Positions 1 to 8,597 of a DNA stretch of 64,000 nucleotides are shown piece after piece. A program made the translations under genes and the position numbers. Position 1 is the stretch's first letter. Each line of letters starts with the position of its first letter. The DNA lies in contig CAVPJW010000002.1 of assembly GCA_963705525.1 (NCBI GenBank), positions 1,434,230 through 1,498,229 of the forward strand. Reading direction: 5' to 3'. Source of the stretch: CAVPJW01 sp963705525. GTDB taxonomy: Bacteria > Acidobacteriota > Vicinamibacteria > Vicinamibacterales > CAVPJW01. Below the pieces are notes generated by a model. The model ran no database searches. It was not told the DNA's origin and worked only from the letters and a program-made list of their open reading frames with translations.

Positions 1-2
1 TC

Positions 3-434
3 GGCGCGGCGCGGCTGCTCTACGGGATGGGTCGCGAAGACGCACTGCCGCGTTCATTCTTCGGCGTAATCGATGCTAGACGAAGCATTCCACGAAACAA
101 CGTGCTGCTCGTCGGCGCGATCGCGCTCGTGGGCGGACTGACGCTGACCTACCAGTTCGGGGCGGAGATGCTGAACTTCGGAGCATTTCTCGCATTCATG
201 GGTGTCAACCTGGCCTCGCTGTTCAGATATTGGGTGCGAGCCGAGAAGCGCCGTCTGAGCGACCTTGTGCTGCCGCTCCTCGGATTCCTGATCTGCTTCT
301 ACTTGTGGTTTCACCTTCGGTGGCCGGCCAAGATGTGGGGCGGCTTGTGGCTGGGCGCCGGTATTCTGTACGGCGCGATCAAGACCCGGGGGTTCCGCAA
401 GAACCTCGTGTCATTTTCATTGCCACCCGAATAG
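3..434 (+). CDS. APC-type amino-acid permease, C-terminal part (5' end outside window)
   Basis: The reading frame is open from the window edge, so the N-terminal part lies upstream. The visible piece begins with the loop motif GAARLLYGMGRE, followed by a proline/arginine-rich turn and about four hydrophobic helices. The motif ARLLYGMGRDGALP before a late helix is typical of amino acid-polyamine-organocation (APC) permeases, which carry amino acids across the inner membrane by proton or substrate coupling. The protein ends with a short cytosolic tail. A second, complete APC permease lies at 3800, so amino-acid uptake is duplicated locally. Substrate cannot be told. A secreted hypothetical gene follows 30 nt downstream, possibly in the same transcript. 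Confidence 0.8.
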   Translation, partial: GAARLLYGMGREDALPRSFFGVIDARRSIPRNNVLLVGAIALVGGLTLTYQFGAEMLNFGAFLAFMGVNLASLFRYWVRAEKRRLSDLVLPLLGFLICFYLWFHLRWPAKMWGGLWLGAGILYGAIKTRGFRKNLVSFSLPPE

Positions 435-464
435 GCCGGCCTCGCCACCTCTCAGGAGATACCC

Positions 465-983
465 ATGCGAACTCCCCACCGGCCGACAATCGGACTGAAC
501 GTTTGTCTCATCCTTGTCACGACGTTCCTTCTCTCTGCAGAATCGAGTCGAGCCGCCATGAGCCAGGAACTGACGATCGATCGACGCTCATACGACCTGG
601 GCATCATCGCGGCGTTTTCCGAAGTGGTTGGCGCCGGCGTCAAGAAGCTCGCGCTGAGCGATGTCATGGCTCCGGAGGCATTGGACGCGCTGATTGACGA
701 TGCGCGGCAGATCGCGACGCGGAACGGCGTCGAGCTGTTCCGCGAACCGAATCTCATCGTGACGGATCTCTTCCCCGCCGATGTCGCGACGGGCAAACAT
801 GTGCTGCTCATCTACAAGGGCGGCACAACGCTCGGCGAGTACCTTGCACTCAAAGCCGACAAGGCGCGGCTCGAAAAGGCCGGGCAGTACAGCGGGCCGG
901 CCCGACTCGAGATTGCGCGCCGTTTCGGTCGTCTCCTCAGCTACCCCGATCAGAAGATCGATCAGCTGCTGAAGGCCCGCTGA
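465..983 (+). CDS. Secreted hypothetical protein, 172 aa
   Basis: I do not recognise this family. The start ATG at 465 has a good ribosome-binding site (AGGAGA at 454-459). The first ~30 residues look like a Sec signal peptide: a positively charged start, the hydrophobic run LNVCLILVTTFLLSA, then a small-residue cleavage region. The mature part is mixed alpha/beta with no cysteines and no obvious metal or catalytic motif. A central segment (LDALIDDARQIATRNGVELF then LIVTDLFPADVATGKHVLLIY) has the rhythm of a small alpha/beta sandwich. It lies 30 nt after the permease and about 120 nt before the amidohydrolase on the same strand, so a shared transcript is possible. Periplasmic location is inferred from the signal peptide only. 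Confidence 0.6.
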   Translation: MRTPHRPTIGLNVCLILVTTFLLSAESSRAAMSQELTIDRRSYDLGIIAAFSEVVGAGVKKLALSDVMAPEALDALIDDARQIATRNGVELFREPNLIVTDLFPADVATGKHVLLIYKGGTTLGEYLALKADKARLEKAGQYSGPARLEIARRFGRLLSYPDQKIDQLLKAR

Positions 984-1105
984 ACGTTCGCTCCCCTCCA
1001 CCAGCCCGCGGTGCGGACTATAATTCCGTTCGCAGCAATTCACGGGACGCAATCGCAATCTTGCGAATCATGACGACCGGACGCGCGTCCGTAAGGAGAT
1101 GTGAC

Positions 1106-2425
1106 GTGAACAGGATCTTTCACGCGGCCGTGACCTTTGCGGCCCTGATCCTCTCAGCCGATTCGCTGCTCGCACAGCAGGCGACGGTGATCCGGGCCTC
1201 GCGACTCATCGACGGGACAGGAGCGCCGCCAATCGACGACGCCGCCATCGTCATTACCGGCGATTCGATCACGGCAGTCGGGACAGCATCCACGGTTACG
1301 GTTCCACCAGGCGCGCGTGTCATCGATCTCAAGGGCTACACGCTCCTGCCGGGATTGATGGACTGTCACACGCACATCACCGGAATGCCGGGAGACGGCG
1401 GCGACACCTCTGAGCTGAAGGAAACCGACGATCAGCGCACCATTTATGGCGTGGTGAACGGCCGGACGACGCTCGAGGCCGGGTTTACGACAATCAGGAA
1501 CGTCGGCGGAGGCGGGTACGGGACCGTCGCGCTGCGCGATTCAATCAACAGAGGCCTGATCGTCGGCCCACGGATCTATACGGCCGCCAAGAGTCTCGGC
1601 ATGACCGGTGGCCACGGTGACATCAACGGATGGAGCGCCGACATCGCGCTGCCCGGAACCGCCGAGATCGTGGACGGCGTAGAGGCATTGCAAAAGGCCG
1701 TTCGGCTGCAAATAAAATTCGGCGCCGACCTCATCAAGGTGGTCGCCAGCGGCGGCATTCTGTCTGTCGGTGATTCGCCCAACGATCAGCAATACAGCTT
1801 TGAAGAATTGAAGGCCGTCGTCGATGAAGCGGCGCGGTCTGGTCGCAAGGTGGCGGCCCATGCCCACGGCGCCGCCGGAATCAAGAACGCGGTTCGCGCC
1901 GGAGTCGCATCGATCGAACACGGCAGCCTGATTGACGACGAAGCTATCCAGCTGATGAAGGAGCACGGCACGGTGCTGGTCCCGACCCTGTACACCCTCG
2001 ATTTCATGCTGGAGGAAGGCCCGGCGCACGGCGTGCCGGATTATGCGCTGCAGAAGGCGAAGCGAATGAAGCAGGCGCAGCGCGAGAATCTAAAGAAGGC
2101 GTTCCAGGCGGGCGTTAAGTTCGCGTATGGCACCGATGCCGCCGTCATCCCACACGGCCAGAATGCGCGTGACTTCGACATTCTCGTGTCACAGCTCGGC
2201 GTGCCGCCGCTTGAAGCCATCAAGATGGCCACCGGCAGCGCGGCGGAACTCATCGGGATCGCCGACAAGGCCGGCACTCTTCGGCCTGGCCTCTGGGCCG
2301 ACGTGGTCGCCGTTGAAGGCGACCCGGTCAGTAATATCAAGCTGCTCGAACTGGTGAAGTTCGTGATGAAGGCCGGGGTCGTCTACAAGTCCGCGCCCTC
2401 GCAGGGGAGCACGAGCCAGCCGTAG
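1106..2425 (+). CDS. Secreted metal-dependent amidohydrolase (imidazolonepropionase-like)
   Basis: Start chosen at GTG 1106 because AAGGAG at 1093-1098 sits 7 nt upstream and the product then opens with a clean signal peptide ending near SLLAQQ. The metal-binding motif DCHTHI follows the characteristic GYTLLPGLM strand, and further metal or substrate ligands lie in KVAAHAHG, SIEHGS and YGTDAAV. The order matches the amidohydrolase superfamily TIM barrel with a small beta-sandwich built from both termini (WADVVAVEGDP near the end). Such exported members hydrolyse cyclic amides, N-acyl amino acids or Xaa-Pro dipeptides; the substrate here is unknown. It is convergent with a tiny gene 8 nt away. 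A related enzyme is encoded at 31581. Confidence 0.85.
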   Translation: MNRIFHAAVTFAALILSADSLLAQQATVIRASRLIDGTGAPPIDDAAIVITGDSITAVGTASTVTVPPGARVIDLKGYTLLPGLMDCHTHITGMPGDGGDTSELKETDDQRTIYGVVNGRTTLEAGFTTIRNVGGGGYGTVALRDSINRGLIVGPRIYTAAKSLGMTGGHGDINGWSADIALPGTAEIVDGVEALQKAVRLQIKFGADLIKVVASGGILSVGDSPNDQQYSFEELKAVVDEAARSGRKVAAHAHGAAGIKNAVRAGVASIEHGSLIDDEAIQLMKEHGTVLVPTLYTLDFMLEEGPAHGVPDYALQKAKRMKQAQRENLKKAFQAGVKFAYGTDAAVIPHGQNARDFDILVSQLGVPPLEAIKMATGSAAELIGIADKAGTLRPGLWADVVAVEGDPVSNIKLLELVKFVMKAGVVYKSAPSQGSTSQP

Positions 2426-2433
2426 ACGAACTA

Positions 2434-2607
2434 TTATTTCTTGGCTGCCGGCTTCGGGGCGCCAAGCGGGTAGGTCTTCTGAAGCTTTGCCTCGATGATG
2501 GAACGCTCGTGGGCCGGGGCGTTGGCCAGCTTTGCCCGCAGCTTCCGGCGTTTTTCTTCACGACGTTGCCGCTTGTGAATCTCGGTCGGTCTCAGACTCG
2601 CACTCAT
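2434..2607 (-). CDS. Small basic protein, 57 aa (DUF6800-like)
   Basis: This short gene is easy to miss. Read on the minus strand it starts at ATG 2607, has GAGGAGGA just upstream in the mRNA, and ends in TAA at 2434. The product is rich in Lys/Arg: it opens MSASLRPTEIHKRQRR, continues with a helical EEKRRKLRAKLANA stretch and ends PKPAAKK. The composition and the RREEKRRKLRAKLA core resemble the very short DUF6800-type proteins I know from planctomycetes and related bacteria; that assignment is from memory. A nucleic-acid or ribosome-associated role would fit the charge but is inference. It is convergent with the amidohydrolase, with only 8 nt between stops. Confidence 0.6.
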   Translation of the reverse strand: MSASLRPTEIHKRQRREEKRRKLRAKLANAPAHERSIIEAKLQKTYPLGAPKPAAKK

Positions 2608-2693
2608 TCAGCGCTCCTCCTCTATCAGGACCACGGTCTCACTCGGAACTTACGTTTATAGCACGGACCGGCGCTCGGCGTGTCCACGCAGCC

Positions 2694-2765
2694 AACCCGC
2701 AGCCGCACAGCCAAACTGACCCACCACCGGCCGACGCGCAGGCGCGCAGCCGAACTGTCCACGAC
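2694..2765 (+). repeat. GC-rich intergenic repeat, two tandem modules
   Basis: Two copies of the window-wide module stand in tandem. The first (about 2694-2727) contains CAGCCAAACTGACCCACC. The second (about 2732-2765) contains GCGCAGGCGCGCAGCCGAA and ends CTGTCCACGAC. They fill the gap between the 57-aa gene start and the 3' end of the DDAH-like gene. Other copies are at 8550, 26034, 41008, 53174 and at the ends of the 55104-55451 element. Confidence 0.75.
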
Positions 2766-2774
2766 CGTCATGAG

Positions 2775-3722
2775 CTATCGCGCTCGCCGGATGATTCCGG
2801 TCAGACATCCAATGCTGCCAGCTGCTTTGTGCAGATCGCGGATATCGACCACGTGGCACGTGATGCCTGAGGCTTCATAGAACGCCTGCGACTTCGGACA
2901 CCCGGACGGCATCAGGATCTTCCGTGGACCCAGCGTCACAAAATTGAAAGCGAAGCCCTTGATGGCTTCGCCTTCATCAGGAACGAACAGCACCTCGTAG
3001 CCTCGTACCCTGAGCGCCTCGACGGCCGCGACGGCCAGACGCGTGCGCCACGCAATGGCGAGATTGCGATCGACGATGCGCACCTGTCCCATCAAGTGCA
3101 TCGTCCCGAACGGCAGATCGACCTCGATGGACGCGACACCCATCTCACCGAGTATGGCGGCGACCTGGCGTGCACCCTCGGCATTGGTACGAAGCCCGCG
3201 TCCGATCAACACGGTTCGCTCATCGAGCCACGCCGCGTCGGCGCCTTCAAACGTCCCAGATCCACGAACGCATCGGACGATGGGAATGCCACACTGCGCG
3301 AGGCGCCGCGCCGCCCATCGTTCCTCACCGGCGCGAACGGACGACGCGGGTCTGGCCAGGATGGTGCCTTCCGGCGTCATGAACATCAGGTCGCCCACGA
3401 ACATCTGATTGGGCGGTGGTGTCGAGGCGGGCTCCACGTACAGCACTTCGACGCCAGCGTCTCGATATGCCTGAGCGAGCCGGTCGTGTTCGACACCGGC
3501 GGTGATCGCATCGGGTCGATCGAGCATCAAGGACGCGCCCGGCTCTGCCACGGCCTGCAGCTCTGGGCCGGGACGATGAAGGAGCACCGTCTGGAGCGTG
3601 GACCATTCGCTGGCGATGCCGCATGGGCCCCAGATCGTTCCAATCTCCTCGCGAAGCGTTGTCGTGCGCGGAGACCATCCGGATCCGCCGTACGCAGCCG
3701 CTCCGGAAATGTCAGCCGGCAT
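2775..3722 (-). CDS. N(omega),N(omega)-dimethylarginine dimethylaminohydrolase / amidinotransferase-family protein
   Basis: A 315-aa member of the guanidine-modifying enzyme superfamily (pentein fold). The family's acidic motif is present as GTFEGADAAW (E159, D162), the catalytic histidine as FGTMHLMGQ (His209), and the nucleophilic cysteine near the C-terminus as MPSGCPKSQ (Cys275). DDAH releases dimethylamine and citrulline from methylated arginine; close relatives act as arginine deiminases or amidinotransferases, so the substrate is not fixed by sequence alone. I chose ATG 3722 because AGGAGG lies 9 nt upstream; an ATG at 3731 immediately follows that site and is less likely. It is divergent from an APC permease, 77 nt apart, which suggests uptake and breakdown of a related amino acid. 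Confidence 0.8.
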   Translation of the reverse strand: MPADISGAAAYGGSGWSPRTTTLREEIGTIWGPCGIASEWSTLQTVLLHRPGPELQAVAEPGASLMLDRPDAITAGVEHDRLAQAYRDAGVEVLYVEPASTPPPNQMFVGDLMFMTPEGTILARPASSVRAGEERWAARRLAQCGIPIVRCVRGSGTFEGADAAWLDERTVLIGRGLRTNAEGARQVAAILGEMGVASIEVDLPFGTMHLMGQVRIVDRNLAIAWRTRLAVAAVEALRVRGYEVLFVPDEGEAIKGFAFNFVTLGPRKILMPSGCPKSQAFYEASGITCHVVDIRDLHKAAGSIGCLTGIIRRAR

Positions 3723-3799
3723 GTCAGCCATCCTCCTGCCGCTCACCATAGCATGAGGGCGAACGAACACGCATTGCGTGATACCCTACCCCGCTCGAC

Positions 3800-5197
3800 G
3801 TGAACGTCACCTCTCGATCGTCATCTGACGACAGTCGCAGTGCCGGCGAGCGCCCGCAACTCATGCGGCGGCTGGGCCTCTGGGCCTCGGTCGGCATCGT
3901 CATGGGTATCACGATCGGCAGCGGCATCTTTCGCACGCCTGCCTCGATTGCGTCACTCGTCCCATCGCCGCTTCTGATGCTCTGCGTGTGGGTCGTGGGA
4001 GGCGTCATCGCGCTGTGCGGTGCTCTTTCGATCGCCGAGCTGTCTGCAGCACTGCCTCAGACGGGCGGCATGTATGTCTTCATTCGCGATGGATGGGGAC
4101 GCATGGCGGCGTTCCTGTTCGGCTGGTCGCAAGTCGTCCTCATCCGTGCCGCATCGGCCAGCAGTATCGCCACGGTTTTCGGCGAATACCTCATTCGATC
4201 GCTTGGCCTCGATCCGCGGCTTCACCCGATTGCCACCGACTGCGCATCCGTCGGAGCGATCGCGGTGGCGGTGATCGCGAACATCCGCGGCGTGCAGTTC
4301 GGCGCCCTGATGATTGGACTGTCCACGGTAGCCAAGGCGTCGGCGCTGGGCGGATTGGTGCTCCTGGCGTGGCTCTTTGGGGCGGCGCACGGCGCCAGCG
4401 CCGAGCATTTCGTTCAGAACACCGGCGCGGCCGTGACGTTCGGATCGTTCGGGTTGGCGCTTGTCGCCGTCCTCTGGGTGTACGACGGCTTCGCCGATGT
4501 CGCGTTCGTGGCGGGCGAGGTGCGCGAGCCGGGACGGAATCTCCCCCGCGCGCTGGGACTCGGAACTCTGGCGATCGTCGCCATCTATCTGCTGGTCAAC
4601 GCCGCCTTCCTGTATCTGTTCCCGGTCGGTGACCTGGCCAAGAGTCCGCTGATCGCTGCCGACGCCATGCGCCTGCTGTTCGGCGAGTTCGGCGCGTCGT
4701 TCGTCTCGATCATCGTCTTGATCTCGACCTTCGGCGGACTGAACGGATCGATGCTGGTTGTCCCGCGGATCTATTTTGCTCTTGCGGAAGATGGACTCTT
4801 TTTCCGCGCCGTGGCCAAGGTTCACCCCCGCTACCACACGCCGTATGTCGCCATACTTATGACTGCCACGTTTGGCGCTATCTTCGCGGTGGCGGGCACC
4901 TTCGAACGCCTGACCGACACGTTCGTCAAGGCGATGCTGCCCTTCTACGGATTGAGCGTGGCGGCGGTCTACCGGCTGCGGAAAAGCCAGCCGGACCTCG
5001 TCCGACCGTACCGCGTCACGGGCTATCCTCTGGTGCCGATCGGCTTCATCATCGGGGTCGTCCTCCTGATGGTGAATTCGCTCGTCACCGACACGCTAGC
5101 CACGTCGCTCGTCTTCGCGACCATCCTCGCCGGAATTCCGGTCTATTACGTGCTGTTCGCACGGCGTGGACCCGACTCCACCGCCGCACGCCGCTGA
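3800..5197 (+). CDS. APC-family amino-acid permease
   Basis: 465 aa with about twelve hydrophobic helices. The first helix carries the family signature VGIVMGITIGSGIFRTP, whose GSGIF turn contacts the amino-acid backbone in APC transporters. The pattern FDGFAD-like (VLWVYDGFADVAFVAGEVR) in helix 6 and the YFALAEDGLFF loop after helix 8 are also typical. It most resembles the L-type (LAT) branch. The start is GTG at 3800; no strong ribosome-binding site is visible. It is transcribed divergently from the DDAH-like gene and is convergent with the giant propeller gene, separated by a small hairpin. Substrate unknown; arginine derivatives are suggested only by the neighbour. Confidence 0.85.
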   Translation: MNVTSRSSSDDSRSAGERPQLMRRLGLWASVGIVMGITIGSGIFRTPASIASLVPSPLLMLCVWVVGGVIALCGALSIAELSAALPQTGGMYVFIRDGWGRMAAFLFGWSQVVLIRAASASSIATVFGEYLIRSLGLDPRLHPIATDCASVGAIAVAVIANIRGVQFGALMIGLSTVAKASALGGLVLLAWLFGAAHGASAEHFVQNTGAAVTFGSFGLALVAVLWVYDGFADVAFVAGEVREPGRNLPRALGLGTLAIVAIYLLVNAAFLYLFPVGDLAKSPLIAADAMRLLFGEFGASFVSIIVLISTFGGLNGSMLVVPRIYFALAEDGLFFRAVAKVHPRYHTPYVAILMTATFGAIFAVAGTFERLTDTFVKAMLPFYGLSVAAVYRLRKSQPDLVRPYRVTGYPLVPIGFIIGVVLLMVNSLVTDTLATSLVFATILAGIPVYYVLFARRGPDSTAARR

Positions 5198-5202
5198 ACG
5201 AT

Positions 5203-5219
5203 CCACCGGCCCTCGGTGG
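5203..5219. terminator. Short hairpin between convergent genes
   Basis: CCACCG at 5203-5208 pairs with CGGTGG at 5214-5219 around a 5-nt loop, inside the 23-nt gap between two convergent stop codons. The stem is only 6 bp and has no U-tract, so it is at best a weak bidirectional terminator. Confidence 0.4.
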
Positions 5220-5220
5220 C

Positions 5221-8200
5221 CTATGGGACCGCTGAAGCGATCGTGCCCAGTCCTTTGTCCCGAAGGGTCGCGTTGAGCGCCGCAAGGTCCTTCGTCACGA
5301 TGTCAGCGAGCTGACCTTTCAGCGTCTGTGCTTGCTTTTTCAGCTCCTGCTGGACCGCAAGCTGCTCGCTGGCTGGTGGGAAATCGGCCAGACTCAATCC
5401 ATCGGATAGGTAGACCATCTTCTCCACGAGCTGGGCCGGCCACCTCAGCATGTCCTGTCCACGCCCGGTCGTGCGCGTATTGAACAGTTTCTCTTCAAAC
5501 GACAGGAGCTTCTTCGCCAGGTCGTCGGCCGCCGGTTTCACCGCCTTGCCTGCCTCTCCGCCTCCGAACACCTTCATCAGATTCTCGATCTGCGATCTGA
5601 TCAGCTCGACCTGGTTGACCATGTCCGCTACGCCATTCAGATCGTCGCGCAGTTCGTAGATAGCCTTGGTCTGCGCTTCGATGTCGGCTTCGGATCCTGT
5701 CGTGTTCGGATCCTTGCGGACGGTCAATGACCGTGTGTACTCTTTGCCGCCGACAAGGAGCTTCACCGTGTAGGTTCCAGGAGGCGCGAGAGGCGCGAAC
5801 CGACCGCCGGTGGGAAACGGCCGCCACCCGTCTGGTCCCACCTTCACTTCGGGCGCGTAGGTCGGGCTGGTGCGGAGGCGTATCTCCGTCGTGCGTTCGT
5901 GACGAAGATCCCACCAGACACGGTTGAGGCCGATGCCAGCTTCCTTCGTGGCGTCGAGGGTTCTGATGATCTTTCCGCTTCCGTCCAGAATCTGGATCTT
6001 GACGTCGCCCTGCGGCGCTCCCTTCATGTAGTAGTTGATGACCGCGCCCTCAGGAGGATTGTGCCCGTCAACTGGATCGTCGCTGCCCATCATCGGTTCG
6101 GTGATGTTCCTGAAGCGATAGGCGGGCCTTGGTTCGAAGAGATAGGCCGCCGAGGACAGGACCTCGGGCGTCATCTGCCGGAGCGGCGTGATGTCATCGA
6201 TGATGTAGAACCCTCGTCCGTACGTCGCCAGGACCAGATCGCTGAAGTGTTCCTGCACGACGAGCCAGTGCATCGGCGCATGCGGGAGCCCTGACTGGAG
6301 CGGCAGCCAGTTCTGGCCATCGTTGAACGACACGTAGACAGTGTTTTCCGTGCCGAGATACAGCAGCCCCTTGTTGACCGGATCTTCCCGCACGCAGTGC
6401 GTGTAGCTGAACACCGTCTTCGGAATGTCCGAACTGATCGATTTCCACGAGCGACCGTAGTCCGACGTTTTGTAGACGAACGGATCTCTGTTGTTGACCT
6501 GATGGAGATCCACCGTGATGTAGGCTGTTCCGGCATCGAAGTGCGACGGTTCGATGCTGGTCACCGTTCCCCACGCGGGAAGACCCGGAATGTTCGCGGT
6601 CACGTTGCTCCAGTTCGCACCCGCGTCTCTCGTGACCTGCACGAGGCCGTCGTTCGTACCGGCCCAGATCAGTCCTTTTTCGCGCGGTGACTCCGCGATG
6701 GCAAAGACGACACCCGCGTACTCGACGCCGATGTTGTCTGGGGTCATCCCACCCGACATCTGCTGGCGGCTCTTATCGTTCAGCGTCAGGTCTGGACTGA
6801 TGACCTCCCAGCTCTGGCCGCCATTGCTCGTGCGATGCACGTGCTGGCTGCCGGCATACACCGTGTTGTGATCGTGCGGCGAGATTGCAATCGGGAAGGT
6901 CCAGTTGAACCTGTACTTCAATTCGGCCGCCGGCCAGCCCATCGTGAAATCGGGCCAGATTTCGACACGCCTGGCCTGTCGCGTGCGTTCGTCAAAGCGC
7001 TCGACAACGCCGCCAAGGCTGCCGTAGCCCGTGCCCGTGGCCCAGATGATGTTGTTGTCCACCGGATCGGGAATGGCCCAGCCGCTTTCGCTTCCCGCCA
7101 CCGAATGCCACATACCCCGGGGTATCGGGCCTGTCGTCGAATCGGAGCCAAATCCCGGCGCCAGGCGGCTGTGGCTCGGGCCGCGAGTGGAGGGTCCGTC
7201 CTGTCGATTGCCGAAGACGTTGTAAGGAATCTGGTTGTCCACGGCCACGTGGTACATCTGCGCAATCGGCAGCTGCAGGCGCAGCCACGTTTCGCCGCGG
7301 TTCACTGTAATGCTGATCCCATCGTCGTGGGCCACGATCATGCGCCTGCCGTTGGTGGGATCGATCCACATGTCGTGGTGATCGCCGGCGGGCAGAGACT
7401 GTTGCGGCGGGTTGATGATCGTCTGGCCACCATCGAGCGTCTTCGTCCATCCCGCCGACATGAAGTACGCCTCGAGGTCGTTATCGGGAGCCACGTCGAA
7501 CCGTGTGTAGTAATGCGTGCGACCACGAAGCTCGCGGTCGTGACTCGCAACGGCCCACGTCTCGCCGCCGTCATCCGAGCGCCAGAGCTGACCGCTGTCC
7601 GTCGGCTGGCCGTTCCAGGGCACACCGTCGCCGGTTTCGATGAGGGCGTACACGCGCCTGGAGTTCGACCGCGCGATCGCCACTGCCACCTTGCCGACAG
7701 GCTTCTCCGGCAGGCCATGACCGGTCAACCGCTTCCACGTCGTGCCGCCGTCGCGCGAGGTGTAAAGCCCTCCGCCGGGGCCACCGCTCGATCGTCCCCA
7801 CGTGTGAATTTCGAGCTGCCACGTGCCCGCGAAAAGAATCCGCGGGTTGTTGACGTCCATCGCCACGTCGGAACATCCCGTGTTCTCATCGACGAAGAGC
7901 ACCTTCTCCCAGGTCTTTCCGCCATCGGTCGTGCGGAAGAGTCCGCGGTCGGGCTGCGGTCCGTAGCTGTGTCCCATCGCCCCGACAAAGACGACGTTCG
8001 GATTGTTCGGATCGATCACGATGCGACTGATGCGACCCGTTTTCTCCAGGCCCATGTGGAGCCAGGTCTTGCCGGCGTCCGTTGACTTGTAGACACCATT
8101 CCCGATCGAGATATTGCTGCGAATGAACGACTCGCCCGTCCCCGCCCAGACGATGTTGGCATCGGACGGCGCGATGGCCAGCGCGCCGACGGACGAGACG

Positions 8201-8454
8201 TCCTGGTCGTCGAAGATGGCCCGCCAGTGCGCTCCCGCATCGGTCGTCTTGAAGATGCCCCCGGATGCGGCGCCCACGTAGTACACGTTGGGGTCGCCGG
8301 GCAGACCGGCGACGGCGATCGCGCGGTTTCCGGACGGGCCGATGTATCGCCATTTGAGCTGTTTGTAGGAGTCGGGCGTAGGTTGCTGCGCGGAGAGCGC
8401 GGCGAGCGTGACAACGATCGAGGCAGTCGCGATCAGGGTGCGACGAATGAACAT
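5221..8454 (-). CDS. Large secreted Asp-box (BNR/sortilin VPS10-like) beta-propeller protein, 1077 aa
   Basis: Start placed at ATG 8454, where GGGAG precedes it and the product opens with a Sec signal (RTLIATASIVVTLAALSAQQ). The first ~750 residues hold many Asp-box repeats of the form S/T-x-D-x-G-x-T-W, for example STDAGKTW, TTDGGKTW, SRDGGTTW and SDDGGETW, as in sialidases, xyloglucanases and the sortilin VPS10 propeller. After the propeller comes a beta-sandwich region (FEPRPAYRFRNITEP, GGRFAPLAPPGTYTVKLLVG) and a C-terminal helical, Gln/Leu-rich tail. No catalytic residues can be assigned. Such proteins are common in Acidobacteriota; function is unknown and extracytoplasmic binding or degradation of polymers or peptides is inference. 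A paralogue of nearly equal length is at 36474. Confidence 0.85.
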   Translation of the reverse strand: MFIRRTLIATASIVVTLAALSAQQPTPDSYKQLKWRYIGPSGNRAIAVAGLPGDPNVYYVGAASGGIFKTTDAGAHWRAIFDDQDVSSVGALAIAPSDANIVWAGTGESFIRSNISIGNGVYKSTDAGKTWLHMGLEKTGRISRIVIDPNNPNVVFVGAMGHSYGPQPDRGLFRTTDGGKTWEKVLFVDENTGCSDVAMDVNNPRILFAGTWQLEIHTWGRSSGGPGGGLYTSRDGGTTWKRLTGHGLPEKPVGKVAVAIARSNSRRVYALIETGDGVPWNGQPTDSGQLWRSDDGGETWAVASHDRELRGRTHYYTRFDVAPDNDLEAYFMSAGWTKTLDGGQTIINPPQQSLPAGDHHDMWIDPTNGRRMIVAHDDGISITVNRGETWLRLQLPIAQMYHVAVDNQIPYNVFGNRQDGPSTRGPSHSRLAPGFGSDSTTGPIPRGMWHSVAGSESGWAIPDPVDNNIIWATGTGYGSLGGVVERFDERTRQARRVEIWPDFTMGWPAAELKYRFNWTFPIAISPHDHNTVYAGSQHVHRTSNGGQSWEVISPDLTLNDKSRQQMSGGMTPDNIGVEYAGVVFAIAESPREKGLIWAGTNDGLVQVTRDAGANWSNVTANIPGLPAWGTVTSIEPSHFDAGTAYITVDLHQVNNRDPFVYKTSDYGRSWKSISSDIPKTVFSYTHCVREDPVNKGLLYLGTENTVYVSFNDGQNWLPLQSGLPHAPMHWLVVQEHFSDLVLATYGRGFYIIDDITPLRQMTPEVLSSAAYLFEPRPAYRFRNITEPMMGSDDPVDGHNPPEGAVINYYMKGAPQGDVKIQILDGSGKIIRTLDATKEAGIGLNRVWWDLRHERTTEIRLRTSPTYAPEVKVGPDGWRPFPTGGRFAPLAPPGTYTVKLLVGGKEYTRSLTVRKDPNTTGSEADIEAQTKAIYELRDDLNGVADMVNQVELIRSQIENLMKVFGGGEAGKAVKPAADDLAKKLLSFEEKLFNTRTTGRGQDMLRWPAQLVEKMVYLSDGLSLADFPPASEQLAVQQELKKQAQTLKGQLADIVTKDLAALNATLRDKGLGTIASAVP

Positions 8455-8549
8455 GCTGAATCTCCCGCCATGAAATGGGCCGACATGGTGGCAGGGAGGA
8501 TAACCCACTATCGACGATCGCAAAAGCGGGGTACGCGTATCACGCGGCC

Positions 8550-8583
8550 GACCCGCAGGCGCGCAGCCAAACTGACACACGAC
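8550..8583 (+). repeat. GC-rich intergenic repeat, single module
   Basis: A clean copy of the module: GACCCGCAGGCGCGCAGCC followed by AAACTGACACACGAC. It lies between the 5' end of the propeller gene and the 3' end of the methyltransferase gene. The open frame upstream of the propeller start simply reads through this repeat, which is one reason for rejecting the longer start. Confidence 0.8.
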
Positions 8584-8597
8584 CTAAGATGGCAGCG

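Noticed and set aside
6835..8085. A 416-aa plus-strand open frame inside the giant propeller gene, and similar long antisense frames at 3953-4837, 24755-25930 and 27733-28917
   Set aside because: They have antisense high-GC codon composition, no domains or starts with ribosome sites, and sit opposite strongly supported genes.
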